A DNA stretch of 41,169 bases from Rhizobiaceae bacterium. Lineage in GTDB: Bacteria; Pseudomonadota; Alphaproteobacteria; Rhizobiales; Rhizobiaceae. The DNA lies in contig JANQMU010000036.1 in NCBI GenBank assembly GCA_028279875.1, positions 1-41,169 on the forward strand, given 5' to 3'. The position numbers and the translations under genes were made by a program. Positions 8,312-16,958 of this stretch are shown here, piece by piece (position 1 is the stretch's first letter; every line of letters starts with the position of its first letter). Below the pieces are notes generated by a model. The model was not told the DNA's origin and ran no database searches. It saw only the letters and a program-made list of their open reading frames with translations.

Positions 8312-9412
8312 CTAATCCACGGTAACGACGATATTGCCAACATGATTCTTGTCGATAAAGGCCTGCTGCGCCTCTTTGAGCTGCTCCAGATGCCAGGTCG
8401 CGGCGAGGAGCGGCTTGACTTCACCCCGTTCGATATACCCGACCAAATCGGAAAAAACGCCGGGTGCGGTCACGGTGCTGCCATAAAAGGTGAGATCGCG
8501 CAGATAAAGGGTCCGCAAATCCAGTTCCACCATGGGTCCGGCAATCGCCCCGGAACAGACATAGCGTCCGCCCGGCGCCAGCGCATCGATCAGCGAACCG
8601 AAAGCCGACCCGCCAACGATATCGGCAACGACCGTCACCGTCTCCTCGCCGGTCGCCGCCTTGAGCGCCGCGGCCAGATTGCCCGGCGCACGATCCAGTA
8701 CGGCCGCCGGATTCAGTCTTTCGACATCAGCGTGCTTGGCCTTCGACGCCATGGCGATCGTCATCGCACCGCGCCGGTTGGCCAATTGCAAAAGCGCCGA
8801 CCCCACGCCGCCGGACGCGCCCGGAACAAGCACCCGGTCTCCGGCTTTCACCCCGGCCCGGTTCAGCATGTTTTCCGCCGTCGTATAGGAACAGGGGAAG
8901 GTTGCCAGTTCCGCATCGCTCAGATCGCTTTCGATCGGCAGCACATTGCGGTAATCGATGGTGGTGAATTGCGCAAACCCGCCATCGCGTTCCGAGCCGA
9001 AATAGCCGGTGCTTGCCAAATCCGCCACATCATCCCAATTGCGCAGCCAGGGATCGATCATCACCCGCTTGCCGACAAGCGAAGGATCGGCGTTGCGACC
9101 AACGGCGACAACGGTCCCGACCGCGTCGGCGCCCTGAATGCGCGGAAAGGCAATCGGAGCGCCGCCCCAGGCCGGATCCCGGCTGCCCACCTTGTTATGG
9201 GCCCGGCCCGTCGTCGCCTCCGTGACGGTCTTCGAATACCAGCCGGTCCGCGTGTTCACATCCGTATTGTTGAGCCCGCAGGCATGAACCTTGATGAGAA
9301 CATCGTCCGCGCCGGGCTTCGGTGTCGGCCAGTCCTCCTGCATGACCAGCTTGTCGAGATTACCATGGCCGGTAAGCACAAAGGCCCGCATGGTCCGCGG
9401 TGCGCTACTCAT
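8312..9412 (-). CDS. MDR-family NAD(P)-dependent alcohol dehydrogenase / quinone oxidoreductase
   Basis: 366 residues. The N-terminal GroES-like domain (about 1-165) contains VLIKVHACGLNNTDVNTRTGW; the Rossmann domain begins around residue 190 with the nucleotide-binding loop VLVPGASGGVGSALLQLA. The four-Cys structural zinc loop of classical alcohol dehydrogenases is not seen, so it is closer to the quinone-oxidoreductase side of the family. Substrate unknown. The frame extends to 9619, but the ATG at 9412 (MSSAPRTMRAFVLTG) has GGAG nine bases upstream and starts where the family starts. The gene diverges from the carboxymuconolactone-decarboxylase-like gene. Confidence 0.85.
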   Translation of the reverse strand: MSSAPRTMRAFVLTGHGNLDKLVMQEDWPTPKPGADDVLIKVHACGLNNTDVNTRTGWYSKTVTEATTGRAHNKVGSRDPAWGGAPIAFPRIQGADAVGTVVAVGRNADPSLVGKRVMIDPWLRNWDDVADLASTGYFGSERDGGFAQFTTIDYRNVLPIESDLSDAELATFPCSYTTAENMLNRAGVKAGDRVLVPGASGGVGSALLQLANRRGAMTIAMASKAKHADVERLNPAAVLDRAPGNLAAALKAATGEETVTVVADIVGGSAFGSLIDALAPGGRYVCSGAIAGPMVELDLRTLYLRDLTFYGSTVTAPGVFSDLVGYIERGEVKPLLAATWHLEQLKEAQQAFIDKNHVGNIVVTVD

Positions 9413-9747
9413 GGACAAATTCTCCGAGCGAAATTCGGTTCCGGTCCAAATCGTGTCTGTTGCAAAACATGTTCTCTTTCGGTTCCGCGGGCAACACCGC
9501 TTTGCCATTGGGGCGCGGCCTCGGGTTTTCGGATCGCAGGCCGGTCCGGCCGGCATCTTGCCGGCCCCGCAGCCAAAGACGGGCGATACAATAGAGCCGA
9601 CAATCTGGCCATTATGCAATACGACCAGCCGCCTCGGCCCGGCAGAGCCGAAGGACGATCGATTTTGGCCGGCAAAAAAAAAACGGGACCAGCGCGGTCA
9701 TTGGCTATAGACCCAATGGACCTCCTTCCAACCAGCTAGGGATATCC
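9413..9747. other. Divergent intergenic region
   Basis: 335 bases between the oxidoreductase gene (leftwards) and the CMD-family gene (rightwards). It holds a perfect 8-bp hairpin with a 3-base loop (GGCCGGCA/TGCCGGCC, 9548-9566), a run of ten A at 9674-9683, and an inverted repeat CATTGG-N8-CCAATG (9699-9718) around a TATAGA that could be a -10 element of the rightward gene. No gene is seen. Confidence 0.5.
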
Positions 9748-10128
9748 ATGGACCACAACCTGTTTGAAAAAGGCCTTGCCAAACGCAAGGGAACGCTCGG
9801 CGCGGACTATGTCGAGAAAAATCTCGAGGCTGCCGATGACTTCACCAGACCGTTCCAGGAAGCCATGACCGCATGGTGCTGGGGCTTCGGATGGGGCGAC
9901 GAGACCATTGACGCCAAGACCCGCTCCATGATGAATCTGGCGATGATCGGCGCGCTGGGCAAGATGCAGGAGTGGGAGATTCACTGCCGCGGCGCCATCA
10001 ATAACGGCGTGACGAAGGATGAGATCAGAGCCATCATCCACGTTGTGGGCATCTATTGCGGCGTCCCCCAGAGCCTCGAGTGCTTTCGCGTCGCCCGCAA
10101 GGTTCTTGAAGACGAAGGGATGATGTAA
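9748..10128 (+). CDS. Carboxymuconolactone decarboxylase family protein
   Basis: 126 residues, all-helical, the size of 4-carboxymuconolactone decarboxylase and its relatives. The core NLAMIGALGKMQEWEIHCRGAINNGVTKDEI followed by HVVGIYCGVPQS is the CMD signature. There is no CxxC pair as in AhpD, so a peroxidase role is unlikely. A GTGGTGC-like true decarboxylase role cannot be told from sequence: many family members near catabolic genes act on gamma-carboxymuconolactone-like rings or are uncharacterised. AGGGA lies 6 bases before the ATG. It converges on the XRE-cupin regulator gene. Confidence 0.85.
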   Translation: MDHNLFEKGLAKRKGTLGADYVEKNLEAADDFTRPFQEAMTAWCWGFGWGDETIDAKTRSMMNLAMIGALGKMQEWEIHCRGAINNGVTKDEIRAIIHVVGIYCGVPQSLECFRVARKVLEDEGMM

Positions 10129-10145
10129 AGGGCGTCTGGAACCGC

Positions 10146-10763
10146 TTATTCAGTGGCTTCCCGGTAAAGCGTCCAGATCACCCGCGCCGTCTTGCGACCG
10201 GCATTGAGGTAGCGGTGCGGCCGGTTGCTGGCGAAGCGGAAACTGTCCCCCTCGCCCAATATGTACTGCCGATTGTCGACATAGAGCTCGATGCCACCTT
10301 CGAGCACCACGCCGGCCTCCTCGCCCTGATGCACATAGGCATCCGTGCCGGACGAGCCATGGGGCTCGATGGTCATCATATAGATATCCAGCCGCGGTTC
10401 ACGGCTGAACGGCGTCAGCAATTCCTTGGTGACGCCTGTGGCTTCCAGATTGATACGCCGGCGGTCGCGGACCCGGGCGACGATCCGGTCGCCGTCGCCA
10501 TCCTCCAGCGCCGGTTCGAAGAGATCCGAAATGGCAATATCGAGTCCGTCGGCGAGCTTTGCCAGAACACGCACCGAAGCAGACGAAATGCCACGCTCGA
10601 TCTGGCTGATCAGGGCGGTGGACAGCCCGGCGCCGCTGGCGAGGTTCTTGATCGACTGCCCGCGCGCCAGTCGCAAATGCCGGATGCGTTCGCCGACCAG
10701 GAGATCGGTGTCGCGCTTTCGTGATTTGGCCGGCTTGGTGTCGAGTTCTGCATCCATTGTCAT
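10146..10763 (-). CDS. XRE-family regulator with C-terminal cupin (copy 1)
   Basis: 205 residues. A helix-turn-helix of the Cro/C1 type covers about 24-82 (RIRHLRLARGQSIKNLASGAGLS, then ISQIERG). A cupin_2 sensor domain covers about 125-200, with DAYVHQGEEAGVVLEGGIEL and the second motif NRPHRYLNAG. This family (PuuR/SutR type) senses small amines, amino acids or acids and usually regulates adjacent transport and catabolic genes. It diverges from a peptide-type binding-protein gene, with an operator-like dyad in between. A clear paralogue lies at 19647-20273. The ATG at 10763 has AGGTGAG upstream. Confidence 0.92.
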   Translation of the reverse strand: MTMDAELDTKPAKSRKRDTDLLVGERIRHLRLARGQSIKNLASGAGLSTALISQIERGISSASVRVLAKLADGLDIAISDLFEPALEDGDGDRIVARVRDRRRINLEATGVTKELLTPFSREPRLDIYMMTIEPHGSSGTDAYVHQGEEAGVVLEGGIELYVDNRQYILGEGDSFRFASNRPHRYLNAGRKTARVIWTLYREATE

Positions 10764-10805
10764 TCAGAGTCTCACCTAATTCTAAGGTCGGTAAACGCAT
10801 ATATG

Positions 10806-10828
10806 TGAAATTTTGATTTGTAAATTCA
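10806..10828. promoter_or_regulatory. Operator-like dyad A (shared with 19581-19603)
   Basis: The 23 bases read TGAA-N-TT, nine bases, AA-N-TTCA, an imperfect palindrome lying between XRE-cupin copy 1 and the binding-protein gene. The same dyad, with 21 of 23 bases identical, lies between the second regulator/binding-protein pair. TTGTAA (10818-10823), 17 bases before TAGACT, could be the -35 of the binding-protein promoter, so binding would block it. An overlapping second palindrome TTTGT-N6-ACAAA (10817-10832) is unique to this copy. Confidence 0.6.
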
Positions 10829-10876
10829 CAAATATGCCAGTAGACTGGAGAAAAATTAAATTATGGGAGAGATACC

Positions 10877-12400
10877 GTGGAATCCAGCTTCCGTACTTTT
10901 ATCATTCTTCTGTTCCTACCCCTGTTTGCCGCAATCGCCCTCATAACGCCGCAAAACGCCGCCGCGGGGACGATGACGATCGCGCAAGATTTCGACCCGT
11001 CCGATCTCTACGGCCGCCGATCGACGAACAATGCCATGTTCGCGATCCTCGAATCACTGTACTTGGACAACCCGGTGACCGGCAAGATCGAACCTTTGCT
11101 GGCGCTGAGCCACAGCATGGCCTCCGACACCGAAGTCATCATCAATCTGCGCCAGGGTGTGCGTTTCACCAATGGCGAACCGATGGATGCGGCCGCCGTG
11201 GTCCACAGCATCAAGCTGTTCGCCAACCCGAAGGTGGTCCCGGCCTATGGCATCTATGCCAAGTCGATCGACACGGCCGAGATCGTCGACGATCACACGG
11301 TGCGGCTGCACCTCAAGCGTCCGAGCCCCATCGTCACGTTGATCCTTGCCCAGATGATCATTGTGCCGCCGAAATACTGGGACGAGGTGGGACCCAAGGG
11401 TTTCGGCCAGAAACCCATCGGCACCGGACTGTTCACGCTGACGGAGTGGGTCAAGGACGACCGCATCGTCATGGACCGCAATCCCGATTACTGGGGCCGG
11501 ACCCCTGAGGGTATCGACCGGTTGATCTGGCGCGCGGTGCCCGATTCCACCGCCCGGGCCGCCGGCCTGAAAACCGGCGAATATGATCTGGCGATCGCCC
11601 TGCCGGCCATCGATGCGATCGATCTGGAACAATATGACGATGTCAAAATCTACTCCGGCGATGTCGCCCGGGTGTTCCAGCTTCACTTGTCATCCCTGCC
11701 GCAGCACCAAAGCCCGCTGCAGGACAAACGGGTACGCCAGGCGGTCAATTACGCCATCGACAAGCAGGCCTTGATCGACAATCTGTATTACGGCAAGGCC
11801 GCCCGCCTGAACGGACAGGTGATCCTGCCGCATCAGCCCGGCTATGACCCCGATCTCAAGGGCTATCCCTATGATCCCGACAAGGCCAGGGAACTGCTCG
11901 TCGACGCCGGCTATGGCGACGGCTTCGAGATCGAATTCCGCTGTCCCTCCAACCGCTATCCGCAGGGCCTCGAAACCTGCGAGGCGATTTCCGGCATGCT
12001 GGAAAAGGTCGGCATCAAGGCCAGTCTCACCCTGCTCGAATCGGGCGAGTTCATCCGCCAGCTCGTCAACCGGGAATATGCGCCCATCGGCATTGCCGGC
12101 TACGGCATTCCGGACGATCCGAGTTTCGGCCTCGCCATCTACCGCTCCGACTGGCGCTATTCCTATTACCAGAACCCGGAGATGGACAGGCTCATCGATG
12201 CCAGCGCCATAGAAACCGATCCCGAGAAGCGCGAGGCGATCATTCGCGAGGCCACCAAACTGATGCTCGAGGAAGCGCCGATCGCCTTCCTGTTCGGCGC
12301 CCGCGAGTTTTACGGATACACGGCCAGGCTGGAGAACTTCGCCACCAACACGGCGCAGCGCTATTTCTTCTACGACATGAAACTGAAGAGCAAGGAATAG
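10877..12400 (+). CDS. ABC transporter substrate-binding protein, peptide family 5 (orphan copy)
   Basis: 507 residues with a GTG start and a good GGGAGAG site 7 bases upstream. Residues 1-30 are a signal peptide ending NAAAG. The mature part is a family-5 binding protein (SBP_bac_5; dipeptide/oligopeptide/nickel type): conserved LRQGVRFTNGEPMDAAAVVHS near residue 94, the PIGTGLFTLTEW segment, and KRVRQAVNYAIDKQALIDNLYYG. It acts in the periplasm. No permease or ATPase follows; the next genes are on the other strand. It resembles the binding protein at 17939-19450 and is controlled by a related divergon, so it may deliver substrate to that transporter. Confidence 0.93.
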   Translation: MESSFRTFIILLFLPLFAAIALITPQNAAAGTMTIAQDFDPSDLYGRRSTNNAMFAILESLYLDNPVTGKIEPLLALSHSMASDTEVIINLRQGVRFTNGEPMDAAAVVHSIKLFANPKVVPAYGIYAKSIDTAEIVDDHTVRLHLKRPSPIVTLILAQMIIVPPKYWDEVGPKGFGQKPIGTGLFTLTEWVKDDRIVMDRNPDYWGRTPEGIDRLIWRAVPDSTARAAGLKTGEYDLAIALPAIDAIDLEQYDDVKIYSGDVARVFQLHLSSLPQHQSPLQDKRVRQAVNYAIDKQALIDNLYYGKAARLNGQVILPHQPGYDPDLKGYPYDPDKARELLVDAGYGDGFEIEFRCPSNRYPQGLETCEAISGMLEKVGIKASLTLLESGEFIRQLVNREYAPIGIAGYGIPDDPSFGLAIYRSDWRYSYYQNPEMDRLIDASAIETDPEKREAIIREATKLMLEEAPIAFLFGAREFYGYTARLENFATNTAQRYFFYDMKLKSKE

Positions 12401-12416
12401 GCCGGGGGGCCTGCAA

Positions 12417-12454
12417 GCCGCCGGTCGCCCACAAATCAACGGGCGATCGGTGGC
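12417..12454. terminator. Convergent hairpin between binding-protein and tautomerase genes
   Basis: GCCGCCGGTCGCCC (12417-12430), a ten-base loop, GGGCGATCGGTGGC (12441-12454): a 14-bp stem with two G-U type positions that exactly fills the gap between two convergent genes. It probably ends transcription from both sides, though no T-run is present. Confidence 0.55.
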
Positions 12455-12670
12455 TCAGACTGGATCGTCGGGCGGCACGGGGCCATGGCGGTCCAGTTGC
12501 AGCGCACCGCCGATCGCCCAGTTCTCCTGTTCGTATTCATCGAACACGATCGTCACCCAGTCGCGTTCCCCGCCAAGCGTTTCGACGATTGCGTCGGTCA
12601 CCGATGCGGCGATTTCGCGCTTCTTGTCGGCGGTGCGTCCCCTATGGAATTTGATTGAAATGAACGGCAT
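12455..12670 (-). CDS. 4-oxalocrotonate tautomerase family protein, paralogue 1
   Basis: 71 codons. After removal of Met the N-terminal residue is Pro1 (MPFISIKFHRGR), the catalytic base of this superfamily; Arg11 is present. The residue aligned with Arg39 of the Pseudomonas enzyme is Thr and Phe50 is Trp, so it is unlikely to be a canonical 4-OT. A C-terminal tail QLDRHGPVPPDD extends beyond the usual 62 residues. It lies 44 bases downstream of a paralogue about 60% identical, at the end of the peptide transporter operon. Tandem paralogues in this family sometimes form heterohexamers. Confidence 0.85.
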   Translation of the reverse strand: MPFISIKFHRGRTADKKREIAASVTDAIVETLGGERDWVTIVFDEYEQENWAIGGALQLDRHGPVPPDDPV

Positions 12671-12714
12671 TGTGCTTCCCTTAGAATCTGAAACCCTGCT
12701 GAGATGGCATAAGC

Positions 12715-12930
12715 TTACGCGTAGTCGTCCGGTTTCAGCGGTCCGTGCCGGTCAAGTTGCAGAGCGCCGCCGATCGACCAGTTCTCCCGGTCATATTCCT
12801 CGAAGACGACAGTGATCCATTCCGGTTGCGAACCCAGCGCCTTGACGATCCGGTCGGTCACGGCGGCGGCGACCCGGCGTTTCGTCTCCACCGACCGGCC
12901 CTTGTCGAGTTTGATGGTGATGAATGGCAT
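12715..12930 (-). CDS. 4-oxalocrotonate tautomerase family protein, paralogue 2
   Basis: 71 codons starting MPFITIKLDKGR, with Pro1 and Arg11. The frame is open to 12960, but the ATG at 12930 gives the essential N-terminal Pro and has GGGAGAA upstream. Same length and same tail (QLDRHGPLKPDD) as paralogue 1, so the pair arose by duplication. Trp50 and a non-Arg residue at 39 are shared by both, marking a subgroup. It starts 26 bases after the stop of the upstream ATPase gene and is probably cotranscribed with it. Natural substrate unknown; keto-enol tautomerisation or hydration of an unsaturated acid is the family theme. Confidence 0.87.
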   Translation of the reverse strand: MPFITIKLDKGRSVETKRRVAAAVTDRIVKALGSQPEWITVVFEEYDRENWSIGGALQLDRHGPLKPDDYA

Positions 12931-12956
12931 ATCGGTTCTCCCTCGCCACTTCGTGT

Positions 12957-13967
12957 TCAACTGATTTCATCGATCCGCGAACACCGCACCCAGTGTCCCG
13001 GCGCATGTTCCACCAGCTCCGGCGTCGAGGCCGAGCAGGCTTCGGTGGCGAACGGACAGCGGGTGGTGAAATGACACCCCGGCGGCGGATCGATCGGGCT
13101 CGGCACGCCGCCTTCCAGAATGATCTCCTCGGTCTCGACGGTCGGATCGGGCACCGGCAGCGCCGACATCAGCGCCCGCGTATAGGGATGATAGGTCTTC
13201 AGATAGAGATCTTCGGCCGAGGCGAGCTCGACGATGCGCCCGAGATACATCACCGCGACGCGGTCGCTGACATGTTCGACAACGCTCAGGTCATGCGAGA
13301 TGAAAAGATAGGACAGGTCGAACTCGTTCTGCAGGTCCTGCAGCAGATTGATGATCTGCGACTGGATCGACACGTCGAGGGCCGAGACCGGCTCGTCGCA
13401 GACGATGAGCTTGGGATGCAGCGCCAGGGCCCGTGCGATCCCCAGGCGCTGGCGCTGACCGCCGGAAAACTCGTGCGGATAGCGGTCGTAATGCTCCGCC
13501 TGCAGGCCCACCAGGTCGAGCAGCTCATGCACCCGCGCCTGGCGCTCCGCCCGGTTGCCGACGCCGTGCAGCTTCAGCGGCTCCATCAGCATATTGCCGG
13601 CCGTCAGCCTCGGGTTCAGCGACGAGAACGGGTTCTGGAAGATGATCTGGATCTGACGGCGATAGGGCAGCAGCTCCCGGTCGTTGAGATGGGCGATGTC
13701 GGTGCCCTCGAAAAAGATCTCTCCCTCGGTCGGATCGTCGAGCCGCACGACCGTCCGGCCGAGTGTCGACTTGCCGCAGCCCGATTCACCAACAAGGCCC
13801 AGAGTCTCCCCGGGCGCGATCGTCAGGTCGACGCCGTCGACGGCTTTGACGGCCTGCGTCGCACGGTCGAGGATCCCGGACTTGACCGGGAAATGGCGCT
13901 TGACGCCGCGGATGTCCAAAAGGGCCGACATGTCGGAACCGCTGTCTTGGGTGGCTCGTTCAGTCAT
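12957..13967 (-). CDS. Peptide-type ABC transporter ATP-binding protein (DppF/OppF-like)
   Basis: 336 residues from the ATG at 13967 ([13 protein letters not shown]). Walker [10 protein letters not shown], signature [15 protein letters not shown], Walker [13 protein letters not shown], and the C-terminal oligopeptide-transporter domain with Cys residues ([15 protein letters not shown]). Powers uptake at the inner face of the membrane with its DppD-like partner. The start overlaps the partner's stop by 8 bases (ATGACTGA), so the two are translationally coupled. The longer frame to 14027 lies inside the partner gene and is not needed. Confidence 0.93.
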   Translation of the reverse strand: MTERATQDSGSDMSALLDIRGVKRHFPVKSGILDRATQAVKAVDGVDLTIAPGETLGLVGESGCGKSTLGRTVVRLDDPTEGEIFFEGTDIAHLNDRELLPYRRQIQIIFQNPFSSLNPRLTAGNMLMEPLKLHGVGNRAERQARVHELLDLVGLQAEHYDRYPHEFSGGQRQRLGIARALALHPKLIVCDEPVSALDVSIQSQIINLLQDLQNEFDLSYLFISHDLSVVEHVSDRVAVMYLGRIVELASAEDLYLKTYHPYTRALMSALPVPDPTVETEEIILEGGVPSPIDPPPGCHFTTRCPFATEACSASTPELVEHAPGHWVRCSRIDEIS

Positions 13968-15015
13968 CGCTGTCCGCCGCCCTGTGCAGCCAGCACCGCA
14001 CCTGCCGCCCGCCCGGTCCGCCGCCATCGGGCGGGGCCAGCGGCGGCTCCGCCTGCCGGCACCGGTCGTGCACCTCGGGGCAGCGGTCGGAAAACCGGCA
14101 GCCGCGTGGCAGCGCCAGCAGGTTCGGCACGGTGCCCTCGATCGTGTGCAGGCGTGTCTTGCGGCCCACCGTGCGGTCGACCTTGGGGATCGATTTCAAA
14201 AGACCGGTCGTGTAGGGGTGCAGCGGCTTGGCGAACAGGTCGCGCACATCCGCCTCCTCGACCACTACGCCGGCATACATGACCAGCACACGCTGCGCCA
14301 TTTTGGCGATCACGCCAAGATCATGGGTGATCAGCAGGATCGACGTGCCGACCTCGTCCTTCAGCCGGTTCATCAGCTTCAGAATCTGCGCCTGGATGGT
14401 CACGTCCAGCGCCGTCGTCGGCTCGTCGGCGAGCATGATCTGCGGCCGGCAGGCGAGCGCCATGGCGATCATCACCCGTTGCCGCATACCGCCCGAAAGC
14501 TGGTGCGGATAATTGTCGAACCGCATCTCGGGAAGCGGAATGCCGACCAGTTCGAGCATGTCGACCGAGCGCTTCCTGGCTTCCTCCTTATTGACGTTCT
14601 GGTGGGTGCGGATCGCCTCCGAGATCTGAAACCCGACGGAGAACACCGGATTGAGCGATGTCATCGGCTCCTGGAAGATCATCGAAACCTGGTTGCCGCG
14701 CACCTTCATCATCCGCCGGTTGGAAAATCCGGCGAGATCACCGACGCCGGAGAGTTCGACCGACCCGGCGGCGATGCGGCCGATCGGCCGCGGCAGCAGG
14801 CCCATGATCGACAGGGCGGTCATGCTCTTGCCACAGCCCGATTCTCCGACAATGCCGAGCGTATCACCCCGGCGCAGCGAAAATGATACGTCGTCCACCG
14901 CCCTGAGGATGCCGTGCTCGACCCGCAATTCGGTCCTCAACCCCGCGACCCGCAAGACGACCTCGCCGTCGGCGGGTGGCGGTTCGGTTTCAGGCGCCTG
15001 TGCGACCGCTGCCAT
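13960..15015 (-). CDS. Peptide-type ABC transporter ATP-binding protein (DppD/OppD-like)
   Basis: 351 residues. Walker [13 protein letters not shown], signature [15 protein letters not shown], Walker [13 protein letters not shown] and the Cys-containing C-terminal domain ([15 protein letters not shown]). A TTG at 15030 extends the frame, but the ATG at 15015 has GGGGA 8 bases upstream and fits better. It starts 2 bases after the stop of the M19 dipeptidase-like gene, within a compact operon. Confidence 0.93.
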   Translation of the reverse strand: MAAVAQAPETEPPPADGEVVLRVAGLRTELRVEHGILRAVDDVSFSLRRGDTLGIVGESGCGKSMTALSIMGLLPRPIGRIAAGSVELSGVGDLAGFSNRRMMKVRGNQVSMIFQEPMTSLNPVFSVGFQISEAIRTHQNVNKEEARKRSVDMLELVGIPLPEMRFDNYPHQLSGGMRQRVMIAMALACRPQIMLADEPTTALDVTIQAQILKLMNRLKDEVGTSILLITHDLGVIAKMAQRVLVMYAGVVVEEADVRDLFAKPLHPYTTGLLKSIPKVDRTVGRKTRLHTIEGTVPNLLALPRGCRFSDRCPEVHDRCRQAEPPLAPPDGGGPGGRQVRCWLHRAADSDD

Positions 15016-15017
15016 CG

Positions 15018-16010
15018 TCAGTGTCCCCAAACCTCGGCATAGACGCGCAGCAGATTGCCGCTCATGATTTTTTCGACATCATCTTCGCTATAGCCGCGCG
15101 CCGAGAGCGCCGTCAGCAGTCTGCCGGTCTGAGCCATGCTTTCATAGCCGTCGGTCGCCCGGTTCTCATAGGTATACCAGTCGCCGACGATTCCGGTCAC
15201 CGACGGCCAGATCGGATCGGGACCGTAGAGCGACAGCCACATCTCTTCCGTTTTGGTCTGCTCCGAGAGATCGCTGCCAAAGGCGACATGGTCGATCCCT
15301 GCAAGATTGACCATGTGATCGACCTGGTTGCAGAAATCCTCCAGGGTCGGCCGTGTAGCGATACCGAGCAGCGGCGGCCAGAGCGTAACGCCGACTGTGC
15401 CGCCGGTTTCGGCCGCCGCACGGATCAGATCGTCCGGGATATTGCGCGGACTGTCGCACAGGGCCCGCGCGTTGGAATGGCTGAAAACCACCGGACGGGT
15501 CGATGCCGCGATCACATCACGCGCTGTCTGGTAGCCGACATGGGACAGATCGGTGAGCATGCGCAATTCGTTCATCAGCGATACCCATTGCCGGCCGGTC
15601 TCCGTCAAACCGCCCTCGCCCTCGACCAGCGCCCCCGACCCGAACCGGTTTTGCTCATTATAGGTGGGCTGGGCGATCCGCAGGCCGAGGCGCTGCATGA
15701 CCCGCAGCAGGTCCACATCATGGTCGAGAAAAGTCGCATCCTGCGTGCCAACGATGATGCCGAGCACCCCGTCCGCAGCGGCGGCCCTGATCTCTTCGAC
15801 CGACGTAACGACCCGTACCAGATCGGCATTATTGGCAACGATGTCGAACAGGCGCGCCAGTTCCGACAGGCAGCTCGCCAGATCGGTATTCGGCCGGGTC
15901 GCGGTCAGATTGACCGCCCGCACGCCGCCGGCCAATGTCCGTTGGAACTGGTCGCGGCTCAGCTTGGCGCAATACAACCCGTCAATGATCGGAAAGGCGG
16001 CGGTCGTCAT
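15018..16010 (-). CDS. M19 (renal dipeptidase) family protein lacking canonical metal ligands, copy 1
   Basis: 330 residues spanning the whole M19 TIM-barrel. Retained: His157 in DLSHVG, His178 in VFSHSNAR, Arg189 and Asp247 (GSD). Changed: the DGHND motif that supplies His and Asp for the binuclear zinc site reads DGLYC (residues 10-14), and the bridging Glu region (GVEG in active enzymes) reads GTQD with Gln90. No signal peptide, so it is cytoplasmic. It sits inside the transporter operon between permease and ATPase genes, which argues that it acts on the imported compound. Whether it is a hydrolase is open: one metal may remain, or it may have another chemistry. Confidence 0.88.
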   Translation of the reverse strand: MTTAAFPIIDGLYCAKLSRDQFQRTLAGGVRAVNLTATRPNTDLASCLSELARLFDIVANNADLVRVVTSVEEIRAAAADGVLGIIVGTQDATFLDHDVDLLRVMQRLGLRIAQPTYNEQNRFGSGALVEGEGGLTETGRQWVSLMNELRMLTDLSHVGYQTARDVIAASTRPVVFSHSNARALCDSPRNIPDDLIRAAAETGGTVGVTLWPPLLGIATRPTLEDFCNQVDHMVNLAGIDHVAFGSDLSEQTKTEEMWLSLYGPDPIWPSVTGIVGDWYTYENRATDGYESMAQTGRLLTALSARGYSEDDVEKIMSGNLLRVYAEVWGH

Positions 16011-16035
16011 CGGTTTTCTCCCATGGTGTTCACGG

Positions 16036-16950
16036 TCAATCGTGGCTCAATTGCGGATCGAGCGCGTCGCGCAACTCATCGCCGAGAATGTTGAAGGCAA
16101 GGATGATGGCGGCAATCGCAAGGCCCGGGAAAAGCGACACGGACCAGGAGATGGAGATATATTTCTTGCCGTCGCTGATCATGCCGCCCCAGGTCGGTGT
16201 CGGCGGCTGCACGCCGAGGCCCAGAAAGCTCAGCGTCGCCTCCAGCAGGATCATCCGGGCCAGTTCGAAACTGGCATAGACGATGATGGCCGACAGGATG
16301 TTGGGCAAAATGTGATGCATCATCACCCGCAACTGATTGGCGCCAATGGCCCGCGCCGCCTCGACATATTCGAGGCCACGGACCGACAGGACCGCACCGC
16401 GCACGATACGGGCAAATCGCGGCCAGCCGGAGAGGCCCATAATGATGATCAGATTGGTCAGCGACGGACCGACCACCGCAACGACGGCGATCACCAGCAG
16501 GATCACCGGAAAAGCGAGTTGCATGTCGATCAGGCGAAGGATCACCCCGTCGGTGCGGCCGCCATAGAACCCGGCGGCAAGCCCGGCACCGATGCCGAAA
16601 ATCGCCGAGACGAGCACGGCGAGCAGGCTGACCAGCAGCGTGATGCGGGCGCCATAGATGATCCGCGAAAGGTTGTCGCGACCGAGATGGTCCGTTCCAA
16701 GGAAAAACCCCTCAACGCCGCGGTCCATGAAGGATGGCGGCTTAAGGCGGCGTACCAGTTCCTGGGCGTAAGGGTCATGCGGCGCAATCAACTGCGGAAA
16801 CAGCGCGCACAGCACGGCGAGCCCAATGAACAGGGCGCTCAGCAACGCCGCCTTCTTGCGAAACAGCCGCGTGACGACGATCCGGAACTGGCTCTTGCGG
16901 TACGGTGAAGCGACCCGGTCTGCGGCCTCGAGCGAGGGAGGAGATGCCAT
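16036..16950 (-). CDS. Peptide-type ABC transporter permease (DppC-like)
   Basis: 304 residues. A cytoplasmic N-terminus (about 1-30), a first membrane helix (KAALLSALFIGLAVLCALFPQLI), then the permease domain with about five helices. The EAA-type loop VEAARAIGANQLRVMMHHILPNI contacts the ATPase. The frame is open to 17298 inside the neighbour, but the ATG at 16950 (MASPPSLEAADR) follows the DppB-like stop by 8 bases and gives the family length. Confidence 0.92.
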   Translation of the reverse strand: MASPPSLEAADRVASPYRKSQFRIVVTRLFRKKAALLSALFIGLAVLCALFPQLIAPHDPYAQELVRRLKPPSFMDRGVEGFFLGTDHLGRDNLSRIIYGARITLLVSLLAVLVSAIFGIGAGLAAGFYGGRTDGVILRLIDMQLAFPVILLVIAVVAVVGPSLTNLIIIMGLSGWPRFARIVRGAVLSVRGLEYVEAARAIGANQLRVMMHHILPNILSAIIVYASFELARMILLEATLSFLGLGVQPPTPTWGGMISDGKKYISISWSVSLFPGLAIAAIILAFNILGDELRDALDPQLSHD

Positions 16951-16958
16951 GGCCTTGC

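Noticed and set aside
9413..9619. N-terminal extension of the MDR oxidoreductase to 9619
   Set aside because: The 69 added residues are Cys/Arg-rich and unlike the family; GGAG precedes the ATG at 9412.
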